Below, piece by piece: positions 45,457-57,568 of a stretch of 64,000 nucleotides of DNA. The translations under genes were made by a program, and so were the position numbers. Each line of letters begins with the position of its first letter. Position 1 is the stretch's first letter. A model generated the notes under the pieces. The model saw only the letters and a program-made list of their open reading frames with translations. It was not told the origin of the DNA and searched no databases. The stretch lies in contig NC_084804.1 of NCBI RefSeq assembly GCF_963583255.1, forward strand, positions 25,361,061 through 25,425,060. Direction: 5' to 3'. The stretch is from Pyrus communis. Lineage: Eukaryota; Streptophyta; Magnoliopsida; Rosales; Rosaceae.

Positions 45457-47959
45457 TGGTGCGGGATTTATACGCACACAAATTAAACCCTCTTTTTGTC
45501 AATTGTAGTGAAGTGTATAAGTAGGGATCGTTCTGGACCGGGGATTATGAGGGATTGTTAATCACTTGGATTTGACTTAAAAACGTAAAAACACAATATA
45601 AAACACTATTTAATGCTCGAAGAAAGCAAAACTAAAAATAAGAAAGATTAAGACTAAGACTTCAACGAAATAGGGGGGAATTGGATTTGGACGAATGTAA
45701 ACTAAAATGGATACTTGGAAACAAAACAAATTGTAAATATGGAGTTGACGGAAATGAATGGATGGGAAGCTAGCTAAGGGGTTCATCTTTATACATGTTA
45801 TACTTGCATACAAAACGATTTCTAATTGCTTTTCAATAAACCATGAATTCTCAACGCCCCGGGTTAATTAGGTCCGCTTAAATTAACCGTCAAGTTTTCC
45901 TTAAGTTAATGAATTGGATGATTGCATATGACAATCCAAAGCATTCCTCACAAGTTCCCTACATGAATTGCATAATAGAGATACAAGCAAGAATCATTAA
46001 GCAACATGAAAACTATAAGTGTTGACGAGGCATTCGTTACTATGATTGCATGAAACTTATGCCAAGAATTTGTTTAACGCGATTGTTTATAAGCAACCTC
46101 CACTACTTGTGAATATAAGTTCATAACTATTACGTGAAACTCACTTATATTCTAGCGTCATATTCATGCATGAAAATTAAGCGTTCATTCTCAATAAACA
46201 TACATAAATAGGATATCAATCAAATAGTTAAACAAATTGAATTCACAACTTATGAAACGTAATTAAAAGTAATCAAATCATATTGCAAGCATAAACATAT
46301 ATTTCGAATCACCCCCCTAGCTAGGGGGGGGTTTAGTTCCTCATACAAAACAAAGAGAATTAAAATTAAACATTGAAATCAAAGAAACACCTAAACATTC
46401 CAACAACTCAAACTTGAATTGTACGAACGTTTAGGCCCTCTTCTCTTCCTCTTTATTGTAGCATAAGGTCTAAGGATAGTTGGTTTGGGGGAATGGAAGT
46501 GTGGAATGGAGTGAGGAGTGATGGAAATGGAAAGATGGTTTTTGGATTCTAAGGGAGACTCACGGCTAGGGAAGAATGGAAGTGTTTGAGGGGTGTTGTG
46601 TTGTGAATGAGATGATCTTGAATGAATGAATGCAAGGGTATTTATAGGAGTAGTGGAGGGAACATATGGCTGTTTGTTTAAGCATGCATGTGCTGGAAAT
46701 GGTGTGTGTATGCATGTGTTTGGGAAGCTTTCTTGCTCATTTTCTGGATGCAATGATGAAGAGTTTAATAATTAATGCATGTAGGTGGCTGAAATGATGA
46801 AGAATGAGTGGTGGAAATGAAAGGGAAAGCTAGAAAGACATGTGAAGATGCTGGAATTGTGAGTAGGCCACGGCATTGATTTTCAGGATGGGTCTTTGTG
46901 TTGTGTAGTGTGTTGAAAATGCATGTGAATGAAGAGTGAATAATGATGAAGAAAAGCTGGAAATGTTAGGGAATGTGCACGGCATAGGGATGAAATGAAT
47001 GATTAAATGTGCATGGTTGGAATGATGAAGAATAAAGGATGCATGTGGGTGCAAAGGGAAGCCACGGCATTGAGTGAATGGGAGTGCATGTGGTTGTAAT
47101 GTTTGTTGGTTAAAGATGCATGTGGATGTATTATACAATGGGAAAGTATGTGATTGAATTAAAGGGTGCATGTGTTGATTTGTGGTGCAATGATGAAGTG
47201 GGAAGGTGGAAATGCAAAGGGGAAATGCTGAAATGAAAGGGAAGTGCTCGGCAAAGGAAAGTGAATGTAGATGGGTGCATGTGTTGGTGGTTTTTGCATG
47301 TGAATTAGAGGGGGAAGGCATGTGCAATGAGTGGTGTTTTGTGATGCATGGTTGAATGATTAAATGGCTGAATTGGATTAAAGAATAAAGGGTGCATGAG
47401 TGAATGATTGAATGCATGTTGAATTGGTGCTAGAAATGAAGGTGTGATGCACGGATTAGAGAGGATGGGTGAGTGAAGTGTGTGTGAATGCATGTGAAGA
47501 TGCTAATAAATAATGCATGTAGGGTTAGGAAATAAAATCATAACTTAAAGGGGAATGATTAAAGGGTGTTGAAAGGTTTTGCATGGCTTTGAAGTGATTG
47601 TGGATTGGGCTAGGGTTTAAGTACATGAAATGGACCCAAATTGCTCCCCCTTGCATGGCAAGGAATGGTGTTTGTGTTAAGCCCAAGGCAAGGTGAATGT
47701 AATTGGGTTAGGGCCATTGTTTTGTGTCCTCAAGTGCTTACAAGGCCTTCAATTTCATCCAACACTTGGGCTCCAAGCATAAGCTATCCATCCATAGCCC
47801 AATAGTGCTCCAAAACACTCCACAATGCATCCTTTCATCAAACACGTCTTATTATCCTGAAAACACACAAAAGAAGCATAAAGGACTAAACTAACTAAAG
47901 AAACATAACGTAAATGTACGAGAACAAGCCATTTAAGTCGCATGAATATGCTCCTATCA
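45457..47959 (-). repeat. Solo LTR J (2503 bp)
   Basis: TGGTGCGGGATTTATACG...CTCCTATCA with duplication ATTGC (45452-45456, 47960-47964). It has a single copy of the 118-bp unit. Long His-rich frames are compositional. Confidence 0.92.
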
Positions 47960-47964
47960 ATTGC

Positions 47965-48232
47965 TGTTTTCTAAAAGTCGTTGCATGATCTCATTATTCT
48001 TTGCTTGGTTGTTACTTAGAAGGCGTTTCATCATTTAGTTCCAAACACTAGAACTCATGCCCAATTCATTCAAAGCATGTTATTGATTTGCATAACACAT
48101 ATTCAAGATGAAGTTGTGTAGTGACCACCATAGCCAAATTGCCATATTTCCCTATTTCATTTGTTTTGTAGGATTTAACCCCGTTGAGCCTTGTGTAGCC
48201 TACTTTCTTTGTTAACCCACAATTATCCTCAC
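47965..48232 (+). other. Element D 3' region, last piece in window
   Basis: Continues with GTCGTTGCATGATCTCATTATTC, as in C and M, and ends at CTCAC where LTR K begins. Confidence 0.8.
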
Positions 48233-49550
48233 TGATGCGAAAATAGTTAAGCACACAAATTAACCCTCTTGTTGTCAAATTGTAGTAAGGATGCAAGTAG
48301 GGATCATTCTAGACCGGGGATTAGGAGGGCTTGCTAAAACCTCTAAACTGACTCAAAAACATAAAAACAAAGTTAAAAACGTTCACAAAGACTCAAAGGA
48401 CTCAAAATAGGTTCAAAAGACTCAAAACTGCCTAAAAACACTAACTAGGCAGTTTCTGACCTTAAACACAATTTTGGACGAATTTAAGATTCTAGGTTGA
48501 TTCAAAACACTTTAAAACACAAACTAAACAGATTCTAAACACTATAGAACAAGAAAGTAAAGGGGGATTTTAATTTGACGAAAATTGAAATAACAAAACA
48601 AATTATAAAACTAGGCAGATTGTAAAACGAATTTTGGAAACAAGATGATGGATGGATTAGTTAGAGGTCCATTCTCCACACATGACACATTTATATATGA
48701 ATCGATTTTCCAATTGCTTTTCATTAACTATGATGCTCAACACCCCAAGTTAGCCGTGGACAGCACTTTTCTAACTTTCAAGTTTTCCTTAAGTTATTGA
48801 ATTGGATGGGAATGCGCATACAACAACTCAAAACATTCTCTAAATGTCCCTTACGTGAAAAGCACAATAAACGCGGTTGTGACTAGCAACCTTCACTACT
48901 CATGTTTATAATCTTGTGACGATTAGGTGAAACTCGTTTATAAACTAGCATCGAGTTTATGCATGAAGACTAAGTATGCATCCCTAATCAATATACAAAA
49001 ACAAGTTTTTAATAAACAGATAATTGAATTGCAATCACAACTTAACAAATCACAATTGGAAGAAATCAATTCATATTTCAAACATGTTCATGGCTTCAAA
49101 CTTTCCCCTAACTAATTAGGGGTTTAGCCACTCATGATTACAGCAAACTTAGAAAGTAACAGCAAAGTAAACATTGAAAACAAGAACGAAGTACACCTAA
49201 AACACTCCAATCTGCAAGCATTAAACGTTTTAGGCCTCCTTCCTCTCCTAGTTGCTGCGGCACAAGGGGTTATGGTAAGTTTTGGGGATTATGGATGATG
49301 TAGAATGATAGGTTTAAGGTTGGGATCGATGTAGGGGACGGCAAGGGATGTTTTTGGACAGAAAATATGAAGAATGGTGAAGTATGGATGTGTTAAAGGG
49401 AGGGGATGAATTTCTGGCGTGAATGGTGAATGAATCAATGTTTTGTGGCTGCAACAAGGAGGTTTATTAATAGGATTTCAGGAATTAAAACCCTAGGTTA
49501 TTTAGGTAAATAGAAATTAAGTCAAAGACTCTAGAAATAGGAAAGAATAC
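48233..49550 (-). repeat. LTR K, left part
   Basis: Minus-oriented LTR (TGATGCGAAAATAGTTAAGC) cut at 49550 by element M (AATAC, 49546-49550). The rest should lie beyond the window. Confidence 0.82.
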
Positions 49551-49783
49551 TGATAGAAGCATATTTAGGCGACTTACTTAGCTTGTTTTCGTGCATTCAT
49601 ATTGTTAATTCATAGTTGTTTTAGTAGTTTAAGCCATTTTCGTGTGTTTTTAGGTTCATATGGCTAAGGAAGCAAAAAGATGCATTTTGGAGCAAAATTG
49701 GACTTGGAATGGATAGCTTATGTTTGGAGCAAAAGGAATGGACGAAATTGAAGGATTCATAATCCATTGCAGCCACATGCACC

Positions 49784-50263
49784 CATAATCATTCACATCT
49801 TGCAGCCACATGCATTCACTCTTCATAAATCAGCCACATGCACATTCAATCATTCACACCAAAACCTTGCACATGCAATCCCTTTAATTAATTCAACCTA
49901 GCTGTCATTGCACATGCATTCACTCTTTAAGCCACATGCACTCTCATTCTTTAATCCATTCAGCCACAAGACATTATCATTGCACCACATTCAGCCATTC
50001 CATCTCCCATTTCAGATTGCATTCCAATCATTCCAAACAAATCACATGCATTCCCTTCATAAATCAGCCACATGCACTCATAATCATTCAACCAACCTAG
50101 CTGTCATGTTTCCCCTTTCATCATTCACTCACATTCTTTAATTCAGCCAACACATGCTTACACATGCATTTCCAACCCACATGCATACTTTAATCATTCA
50201 AACATGCAGCCACATTCCCTCCTAGCTGTCATGTTCCCCCCATTTCACCTATAAATAAGCATG
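49784..50263 (+). promoter_or_regulatory. CATGCA (RY-type) cluster in LTR U3
   Basis: Twelve CATGCA hexamers in about 480 bp, mostly as CACATGCA. CATGCA is the RY core known to be bound by plant B3 factors. It lies upstream of the LTR TATA box. The same words fill the U3 of other LTRs here. Confidence 0.6.
50250..50257 (+). promoter_or_regulatory. LTR TATA box (element M)
   Basis: TATAAATA in CACCTATAAATAAGCATGC; the repeat copy in the 3' LTR is at 62707-62714. Transcription would start about 30 bp downstream. Confidence 0.7.
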
Positions 50264-50421
50264 CATTACACCTCAATTCATTCTCATTCATTCTTCCACA
50301 TTTCAGAAAATCATCCATTCACACCAAGAAACATCCCCTTGGCCGTGAGTTTCCTTACAAATCCAAACACCACTCCTCTTCCATTTCCATCACTCCCCAA
50401 ACCATTCACACCATCAAATTT

Positions 50422-50439
50422 TGGCGCCGTTGCCGGGGA
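50422..50439 (+). other. Element M primer binding site (tRNA-Asp type) with stem-loop
   Basis: Exact TGGCGCCGTTGCCGGGGA. It is followed by GGGGATTAGCAACTTTGCTAATC (50435-50457), an inverted repeat as in A and C. Confidence 0.92.
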
Positions 50440-50546
50440 TTAGCAACTTTGCTAATCTCTTGGATTGTTCGTTTATGTCATGTATTTTAGTTTTAATTTT
50501 TAATTTGTGTTTTGTTTGTTGAATTCAAGTACTAGAGAAGAACAAC

Positions 50547-51578
50547 ATGGCACTTGATAATGCTTCTCTTTTGTCACAGCTCATGGAACGGTCCCAAATG
50601 CAAAGCGTTGATATATTTGATCTTCAATCAAGGAATAATATGTTTTCCAATACTTACAATTCGGATTGGAGTGATCATTCAACTTCTATGTGGTGGGAAC
50701 CTCAAAATGTTCGACAAGAAGGATATCGGCAGCCACCTCATATTCAATATGCCCAACCAAACTCAAGTTCGTCAATAGATTATAATCAAAAGCTTAATGA
50801 ATTAATTTGTTTGGTGCAGGGCTCACAAAATCAAGACAATGAGGCTTAACAAGAAGACAAAAGGTTGGACCACTTGGAAATGCAAATTGGGCAGATCGCG
50901 GAGTTCGTAGGACAGTTTCGAGACCAAGGCGAACTCCCTAGTTCAACCATTGCAAATTCGAATGGAGAATTTGAAACTGCCAAGGAAATCATGTTGAGAA
51001 GTGACAAGGAGGTTGGAACGGACCCTCAACCATCAAAATCAAATCACAAGGAAGAGGAATACACCCAACCCACGGAAAGGGTGGAAACACCTTTACCGGA
51101 GGCACCTATTGCTCCTATGCCATCTAATTCAGGTATGGTTGTTCCAAATTTCATTATTTCTAACCCCGTTCCAACAAATATCCCTATTCCTTGCAGGTTC
51201 ATGAATTCCAAGGAAGAAGAAAGTGAAAAAGACATCTTGGAAGCCCTTCCAAAGGTGCAAAGTCGGGAATATCATGAATTCATCAAAGAGGACGTTCTTG
51301 AGGCAAACAACCCCAAAGAAGTTGAATTTTATGACACAAGACAAGGACCAATCCTCACATCAAATCTGTCCAAGGGCAAAGTTCCTGAAATGTTCAAAGA
51401 AGATGTGTTTATCCTTGAGTTCATGTCGGAGCACATAAGTAAGCCACCTCCTCCAATTTCAATTTTCTTTTATACTAACATGTTGTTAATGATTCAGGCA
51501 TCCAATCTTGAATTTAAACCATTACCGGATCATTTCAAGTATCACCGCCCATTCAAAGATAAATTCCATGCCGATTGA
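50547..51578 (+). pseudogene. Mini-gag of element M (in-frame stop at 50847-50849)
   Basis: ATG at 50547 (MALDNASLLSQ, as in B). It is open to 50846, where TAA replaces the CAA of C and B. The same frame continues to 51578 (LPSSTIAN, acidic linker, NIPIPCRFMNSKEEESEKDILEALPKV, then SNLEFKPLPDHFKYHRPF, ending FHAD). Without the stop it would parallel B and C. It lacks the YWQPYEEFY segment. A possible intron is at 51439-51497. Probably inactive for a full product, unless a short N-terminal peptide matters. Confidence 0.8.
51439..51497 (+). other. Intron-like segment in element M (59 nt, phase 1)
   Basis: Donor ATAA|GTAAGC, branch-like TATACTAACA, acceptor GATTCAG|G. Splicing would give a stop within five codons. 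Same site as in A, B, C and D. Confidence 0.5.
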
Positions 51579-51585
51579 TTCAGAA

Positions 51586-51619
<34 letters not shown>

Positions 51620-52926
51620 AAAAGAAAAAAAAAATAAAGCAGATGTAGCCTTCACAGAGGTTGTTTGCTTGAAGCCCCACTACGTGGCAATACTCTTGAA
51701 GCGGAAGGCGTAGGAGCAGAAGACATCGGAACGGAAGGCATCGGAGCAGAAGACATAGGAGCGGAAGGCATCGGAGCGGGAGGCATCGGAGCTAGAGCAT
51801 TCCAGGCCTCAATACTTGGCCAAACGCTGGATGACCCAGGAAAAAGGTGCCTCTGGAGATAAGCCGCAAGCCTTTGACGGTCACCTTGAATCCGACCTTC
51901 AGATTCTTGCAGCTCATCAAGCTTCCTCTTCATGCCCGACGAATAGTTATTTGCAAGCACATGCAAACTTCTATTCTCGTACTTAAGTTGCTGGATCTCT
52001 TGCTTAAGACTTTCCACCTCTGCCATCAATGATTCCACCTGACGGGAGCGGGCAAGCAGGCGTTGGCCCATGTTGGACACAGAACTCGCACACTGAACAC
52101 TAAGTACGAGGGACTCTTGAACGGCCAACTCATCGGACCGTCCTGACAGCAGCCTACTATCTTTTGGAGTGAGGAGGTTCCTAGCTACTATTGTAGCTGT
52201 TGTGGCGTCCTGCATCACAGAGTCTTCACCTGTAAGAGGACCGTTAGAAGATAAGAAAGAAGGGCGCCATACGTTACCTTGACGCGGCGCGCCCGTATCA
52301 CTGCTGAGACTCAATTCTAAGCTAAGGTTCGATGGGTTTGCCATTTTTCAAAAGTCTTAAAAGAGAAGGGGTGGATGGAGTTAAAATTTCAAAGGGCCGG
52401 AGACGATGTTCAAAAATGGGAAATCTTCAGAGTGTGTATGTTGGCGGTGATCGATACCTCTATAAGAAGCCAAGGCGACGCGTCCACCGATTCAAAAAGC
52501 CAAAATTTCCGGCGTAAGTTTGGCGACGCTTTCTCGGCTTTTCAGAAGACGCGTTCAACTTTGTCAAAAGATTTCTTCTTTTCAGAAAACACGTGGAGGC
52601 CATCATCGCAACTACACATCTTTAGCCGACAAGCGCAAAGTTCGGCGACGCTTTCTCTGCTTTTCAGAAAACGCGTGCAGCTTTGTCAAAAGGAGCCGCA
52701 TCCGCACTACTACGTGTCGTTCAGAAAGCAAAAGGGGCGCCTGCTCAGAAATCGAAGGGGCGTCGTTCAGAAATCGAAGAGGCGCCACTATTTCAAAAAG
52801 CCGGATTTGCGGGATCAAAACGTTTGTCGACAAGGGTAAAAGAACAATACCACCACTTGATATTATCTCTATATATGTCGACCTTCGTCTTTTATGGCAA
52901 GGCAAACCTGAAGAAAAATGCCCAAC
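51579..52926 (-). other. Captured segment in element M, left part
   Basis: A-rich tract (51589-51636), ORF2 (51652-52344) and its upstream region to 52926, where O is inserted (CCAAC). It continues at 57569. It contains the G-box (52590-52595), the TATA-like site (about 52457-52468) and the same imperfect repeat as B. Confidence 0.75.
51652..52344 (-). CDS. ORF2 copy in element M: leucine-zipper protein with EAR-like motif (230 aa)
   Basis: ATG at 52342-52344. The NLSLELSLSSD start keeps LxLxLxL, and the zipper leucines at 106, 113, 120 and 127 are all kept with the surrounding QEIQQLKYENRSLHVLANNY. The tail from about 186 consists of PMPSAP/PMSSAP repeats and differs in length from the B copy. 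The frame is intact although the neighbouring mini-gag has a stop, which argues that ORF2 may be under its own constraint or that the copies are young. It is convergent with the mini-gag. The function is not recognised. Confidence 0.7.
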   Translation of the reverse strand: MANPSNLSLELSLSSDTGAPRQGNVWRPSFLSSNGPLTGEDSVMQDATTATIVARNLLTPKDSRLLSGRSDELAVQESLVLSVQCASSVSNMGQRLLARSRQVESLMAEVESLKQEIQQLKYENRSLHVLANNYSSGMKRKLDELQESEGRIQGDRQRLAAYLQRHLFPGSSSVWPSIEAWNALAPMPPAPMPSAPMSSAPMPSVPMSSAPTPSASRVLPRSGASSKQPL

Positions 52927-55432
52927 TGATGCGGGAATTATACGCACACAAATTAAACCCTCTTTTCGTCAAATTGTAGTATATGTATAAGTAGGGATCG
53001 TTCTAGACCGGGGATTAGGAGGGATTGTTAACCACTTGGATTTGACTCAAAAACGTAAAATAACAATATGAAACACTATACTAGACTCAAAGAATGCAAA
53101 ACTAAACTTTAAAACACTAAGACAAACCAAAAGACTCAAAACAACACAAACACACTCAAATCTGCCTAAAAACCACTTTCTGGGCAGATTTGAGCACAAA
53201 CACAAATTTGGACGAAATTAAGTAATAACTTGACTCAAGAACGTAAAAACACAATATAAAACACTAAACTAACTCAAAGAATGTAAAACTAAACACTGAA
53301 AACATTAAAACAAACCAAAAGACTCAAACATCACCCAAAACACTCAAAACTACCTTAAAATCACTTTCTGGGCAGTTTTGAGCACTTTGGTGAATTTGGA
53401 CGAAATTGGGAAATAAAATTGAATCAAAACACTTTAAAACATAAACTAAACAAATTCTAAACACTAAAGAACAAGAAAGTAAAGGGGGGTTTTAAATTGA
53501 CGAGAATTGAAATAACAAAACAAGTTAATAAACTAAACAGATTGTAAAACGAATTTGATGGAATGGAATGAATGGATGATAGAATGGCTAAGGGGTTCAT
53601 CTCCATACTTGTTATACTTGCATAATAAAATGATTTCCAATTGCATTTCAATAAACCATGAAACTCAACACCCCAGGTTAACCGTGATGCACTAATTAAC
53701 CTTCAAATCTTCCTAACGTTATTCAATTGGATGGGTTAGCGCATACAACAATTCAAAACATTCCCCACAAGTCCTCAACATGAATGCATAGAAGAGATAC
53801 AAGCAAGAATCATTACGCTCTATGAAAATTATAAGTGTTGACGAGGCATTCGTTACTATGGATTGCATGAAACTTATGCCAAGAATTTGTTTAACGCGAT
53901 TGTTTATAAGCAACCTCCACTACTTGTGAATATAAGTTCATAACGATTAGGTGAAACTTACTTATATTCTAGCGTCATATTCATGCATGAAAATTAAGCG
54001 CGCATTCTCAATAAACATACATAAATAAGTTATCAATCAAACGGTTAAACAAATTGAATCCACAACTTATGAAACGCAATTAGAAGTATTCAAATCAAAA
54101 TGCAAGCATAAACATATATTCGAATCACCCCCTAACCAAAGGGGGGTTTAGTTCCTCATGGTACAAAACAAAGAGAATCAAAGAAACACCTAAACATTGC
54201 AACAACTCAAACTTGAATTGTATGAACGTTTAGGCACTCTTCTCTTCCATTCCTCATTCGTACAAAACAAAGAGCATTGAAATTAAACATTGAAATCAAA
54301 GAAACACCTAAACATTCCAACAACTCAAACTTGAATTGTATGAACGTTTAGGCACTCTTCTCTTCCTCTTCGTTGTAGCACAAGGTCTAGGGATAGTTTG
54401 ATGGTGTGAATGGTTTGGGGAGTGGTGGAGGAATGGAAGAGGAGTGGTGGAATATGGAAGGATGGTGTTTGGATTGTAAGGGAGAGCACGGCACAAGGGA
54501 GTTTTATGGTCTACATTTCTGCAATGGATGAGTGTTTATGAATGGAATGGATGGACTTGTGAAGGGTACGGCCCCAAGGGACCAATTTCTGTTGTGAAAT
54601 GAATTGTGTATGAATGAGTGTGAATGAATGAGTATTTATAGGTGAAATGGGGGGAACATGACAGCTAGGTTGCATGTGCACATGTTGGTTGAATGATTAT
54701 GAGTGCATGTGGCTGAAATAGCATGTGGAATGGCTGGAAATGCAAGGAGAAGGCATGTGCACGGTTTTGGGAGAGAATGGGAGTGCAGGTGGCTGAAATG
54801 TTAGAGGAACAAGTGCATGTGGCTGCATTGTGGTGCAATGATGGAGGAACAATCTGAAAATGCAAGGTATGGCTGGAATGATTGTGTTTGTTTGAATGTG
54901 CATGTGTTTAAATTAAAGGATGCAAAGTAAATAAATAATGAATGCATGTGTTGAATTATGAAGATGCATGTGCAATGAAGTGGAATGACAATCTGAAATG
55001 GGATAGGTACCCACGGCAATGATGATTTCTGGTGGTGTTTTGGGTGCATGTGGAATGAATGATTTCTTGGTGAGTGGATGCATGTGTTGATTAAAGGGGG
55101 AATGCAAAGGAAAAGCTAGAAATGCATGTGGAGCGGCTGCAAGGTGAATGAATAATGAAATGGGAAAGCATGTGCAAGGTTTTGGTGTGAATGATTGAAT
55201 GTGCATGTGGCTGCAATGGAGGAGGAATCCTTCAATTTCGTCCATCCTCTTGGCTCCAAGCATATGATATCCATTCCAATCTCTAATTTGCTCCAAAAGG
55301 CATCCTTTTGCATACTTTGCCCTTAGAACCTGAAAACACACAAAAGAAGCATAAAGGACTAAAATAACTAAAGAAACATAACGTAAATGCACGAGAACAA
55401 GCCATTTAAGTCGCATGAATATACTCCTATCA
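52927..55432 (-). repeat. Element O 3' LTR (2506 bp)
   Basis: TGATGCGGGAATTATACG...CTCCTATCA. Subfamily of solo LTR I, with the doubled 118-bp unit (about 54178-54365). Confidence 0.9.
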
Positions 55433-56700
55433 AATACACAGATTTTCTGACTACACACCCTACACTAGTTATATGTGAGAGATTGATGTAAACATGAAAG
55501 ACTAGTATCTCACATATGTTATAACAAAGAAAGCATTTTCTGGATTTACGATAATGACATGAATATGATCTCATGAATGGAATGCTACTACTTAGAATGA
55601 GAACCAGTGATTCCATAAGCTCATATCAATTCCAAACTCCACATATTGAAAACATAACATCAAGATAGAAGTTGAGGGTTGTAACGGGGCTAAGGGTAAT
55701 GGTTTAACAAAGAAAGGTAAAGTAAAACAAAGGTTCTTAAAGTAATAGGAAGCGAAGTAATGAAATTGACACTTAAACTCACTTTTAATGGCACAAATCA
55801 ACTTTTAAACACAAGGGAAGATTCATGCAACAACTAGGGTCAAATTCACTCTTTTGGACCCTTCCTTCAATAACCAATGCTTGTGAGATCATTCTCACTT
55901 ATTTTTCAACTCTTTTTTTTTTTCTTTTCTTTCTTTTCAACAATTTTTTTTTCTTTATTTCATTCTTTGGCCGTGCCCTATTATCTTCCCCCACACTTAT
56001 TTTCTGCAGTATATTGATCAAAAGGAGTTCATTCTAAGTCATGTTTCACTATCCTTTAAGAACAAGGGGTTAACAAAGAAAATAAGCTTGAAAAGGCTCA
56101 AAATGGGGTAATCCTACAATACATGTGAAAATGGATAGGCTTTTTGGCTTTGGCTTGACTAACAACTTCATCTTATTGTATGTTATGCAATCAATATCAT
56201 GCTTTGAATGAAACGGATATAAGTTCTAGCATTTAGTTCTATCATGATACAATTGCATTCTAAGTAGCAACCAAGCAAGGAATAATGAGATCATGCAACA
56301 ACAAAGAATCACAGAAAATAACTCTCCAAAGAAAGTAATGGCTCGAATCTCACAGGGATGTAGCGTTTGTTTGAGTTCCTTCCTTCAAGCATGTTACAAA
56401 AACGAATTTTTCTTTTATGATAGCATGTGAAGTCATACATTATAACCATAACCAAGCATATACCAAGAGTAAATCAAACTTTTCTCTGTGTTAATAACTC
56501 TTTTTAACCGTCATGCAATTACAAACCAAATCCTTATCATTGTGTTGGAAGGTACCCTAAGACACAAACACACAAAAACGACTCAAAACACTCTTTTTAG
56601 GCTTTTTAAAACATGTTTTTCAAATTTTTATTTGATTTTCGGAGTTATAAAAACAAAACATACTAAATCACTCTAAAACAACTTAAAAACACCTTAAAAC
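55433..56700 (-). other. Element O internal 3'-region remnant
   Basis: No gene. It contains the middle PPT-like motif (CCCCCACACTT at about 55988-55998) and a T-rich tract at 55912-55970. A deletion of about 0.3 kb removed the usual PPT. Confidence 0.78.
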
Positions 56701-57563
56701 ACCAAGGGCAGTTTGTGATGGTCTACATTCTGAAAATGGAAGGGTTTGTGTTGTGGTATGTACAATGGATGAATTTCTGAAATGGAGGAGTGAATGAGAA
56801 TGAATGCAATGGATGCTTATTTATAGGTGAAATGGGGGGAACATGACAGCTAGGAGGGAATGTGGCTGCATGTTTGAATGATTAAAGGATGCATGTGGGT
56901 TAGAATTGCATGTGCAATGAATATGTGGCTGCATGTGCAAGGGGACAATCTGAAACTGCATGTGAAAGCATGTGTTGGCTGCAATGATGAAATGGATGGG
57001 AGTGCATGTGGCTTAATTAATTAAAGGGAGTGCATGTGCAATGTTTTAAAGGATGGAATGTATGTGAATATGATGGAAATCTGATATGGTGATGGGAGAT
57101 GCATGTGGCTGATTTATGCATGTGATTAAAGGGAGTGCATGTTTGAATGATTAAAGGGGGAAGTGCATGTGGGTTGGAAATATAAAAGGGGAATGCATGT
57201 GGCTGCAAGGTGTGGTGAATGATGATGAATGCATGTGGATTAAAGAGTGAATGGTGGCTGCAAAGTAAATGAATAATGAAATGGGAAAGCATGTGCAAGG
57301 TTTTGGTGTGAATGATTGAATGTGCATGTGGCTGCAATGGATTAGGAATCCTTCAATTTCGTCCATCCTCTTGGCTCTAAGCATATGATATTCATTCCAA
57401 TCTCTAATTTGCTCCAAAATGCTCCAAAATGCATCTTTTTGCTTCCTTAGCCATATGAACCTAAAAACACACGAAAATGGCTTAAACTACTAAAACAACT
57501 ATGAATTAACAATATAAAGGCACGAAAACAAGCTAAGTAAGTCGCCTAAATATGCTCCTATCA
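56701..57563 (-). repeat. Element O 5' LTR remnant (863 bp)
   Basis: Matches 44098-44958 of LTR I almost base for base and ends CTCCTATCA. Joined to internal sequence at ACACCAAGGGCAG. Confidence 0.88.
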
Positions 57564-57568
57564 CCAAC

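Larger units (their letters stand above)
39022..48232 (+). mobile_element. Element D, oldest Athila-type element (gag-protease, most of pol deleted)
   Basis: Host of all other insertions. Visible parts in order: gag-protease frame (39022-40000, 41964-42373), post-stop block, 3' region pieces 42374-42582, 44964-45456 and 47965-48232. It is interrupted by X3, I and J, and cut by LTR K at 48233 (left duplication CTCAC). Its 5' end and 3' LTR lie outside the window. Confidence 0.85.
49551..50416 (+). repeat. Element M 5' LTR, shortened (866 bp)
   Basis: Matches the beginning of the 3' LTR (60054-60285, 62240-62876) but stops at ACACCATCA. It is followed by AATTT and the PBS with normal spacing. 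The R/U5 part has been lost between two ATCA sites. Confidence 0.82.
52927..57563 (-). mobile_element. Element O, internally deleted Athila-type element
   Basis: Minus-strand insertion with duplication CCAAC (52922-52926, 57564-57568) in the captured segment of M. Left (3') LTR 52927-55432 is complete. Internal 55433-56700 is only a piece of the 3' region, with the LTR-adjacent PPT lost. Right (5') LTR is reduced to 56701-57563. PBS and all coding sequence are gone. Confidence 0.88.

Noticed and set aside
55433..55437. AATAC after the O left LTR, matching the AATAC before M (49546-49550), as a target duplication
   Set aside because: The two LTRs have opposite orientation. AATAC here is the normal base string next to the LTR (as AATACCCCC in B), and O has its own matched CCAAC duplication.
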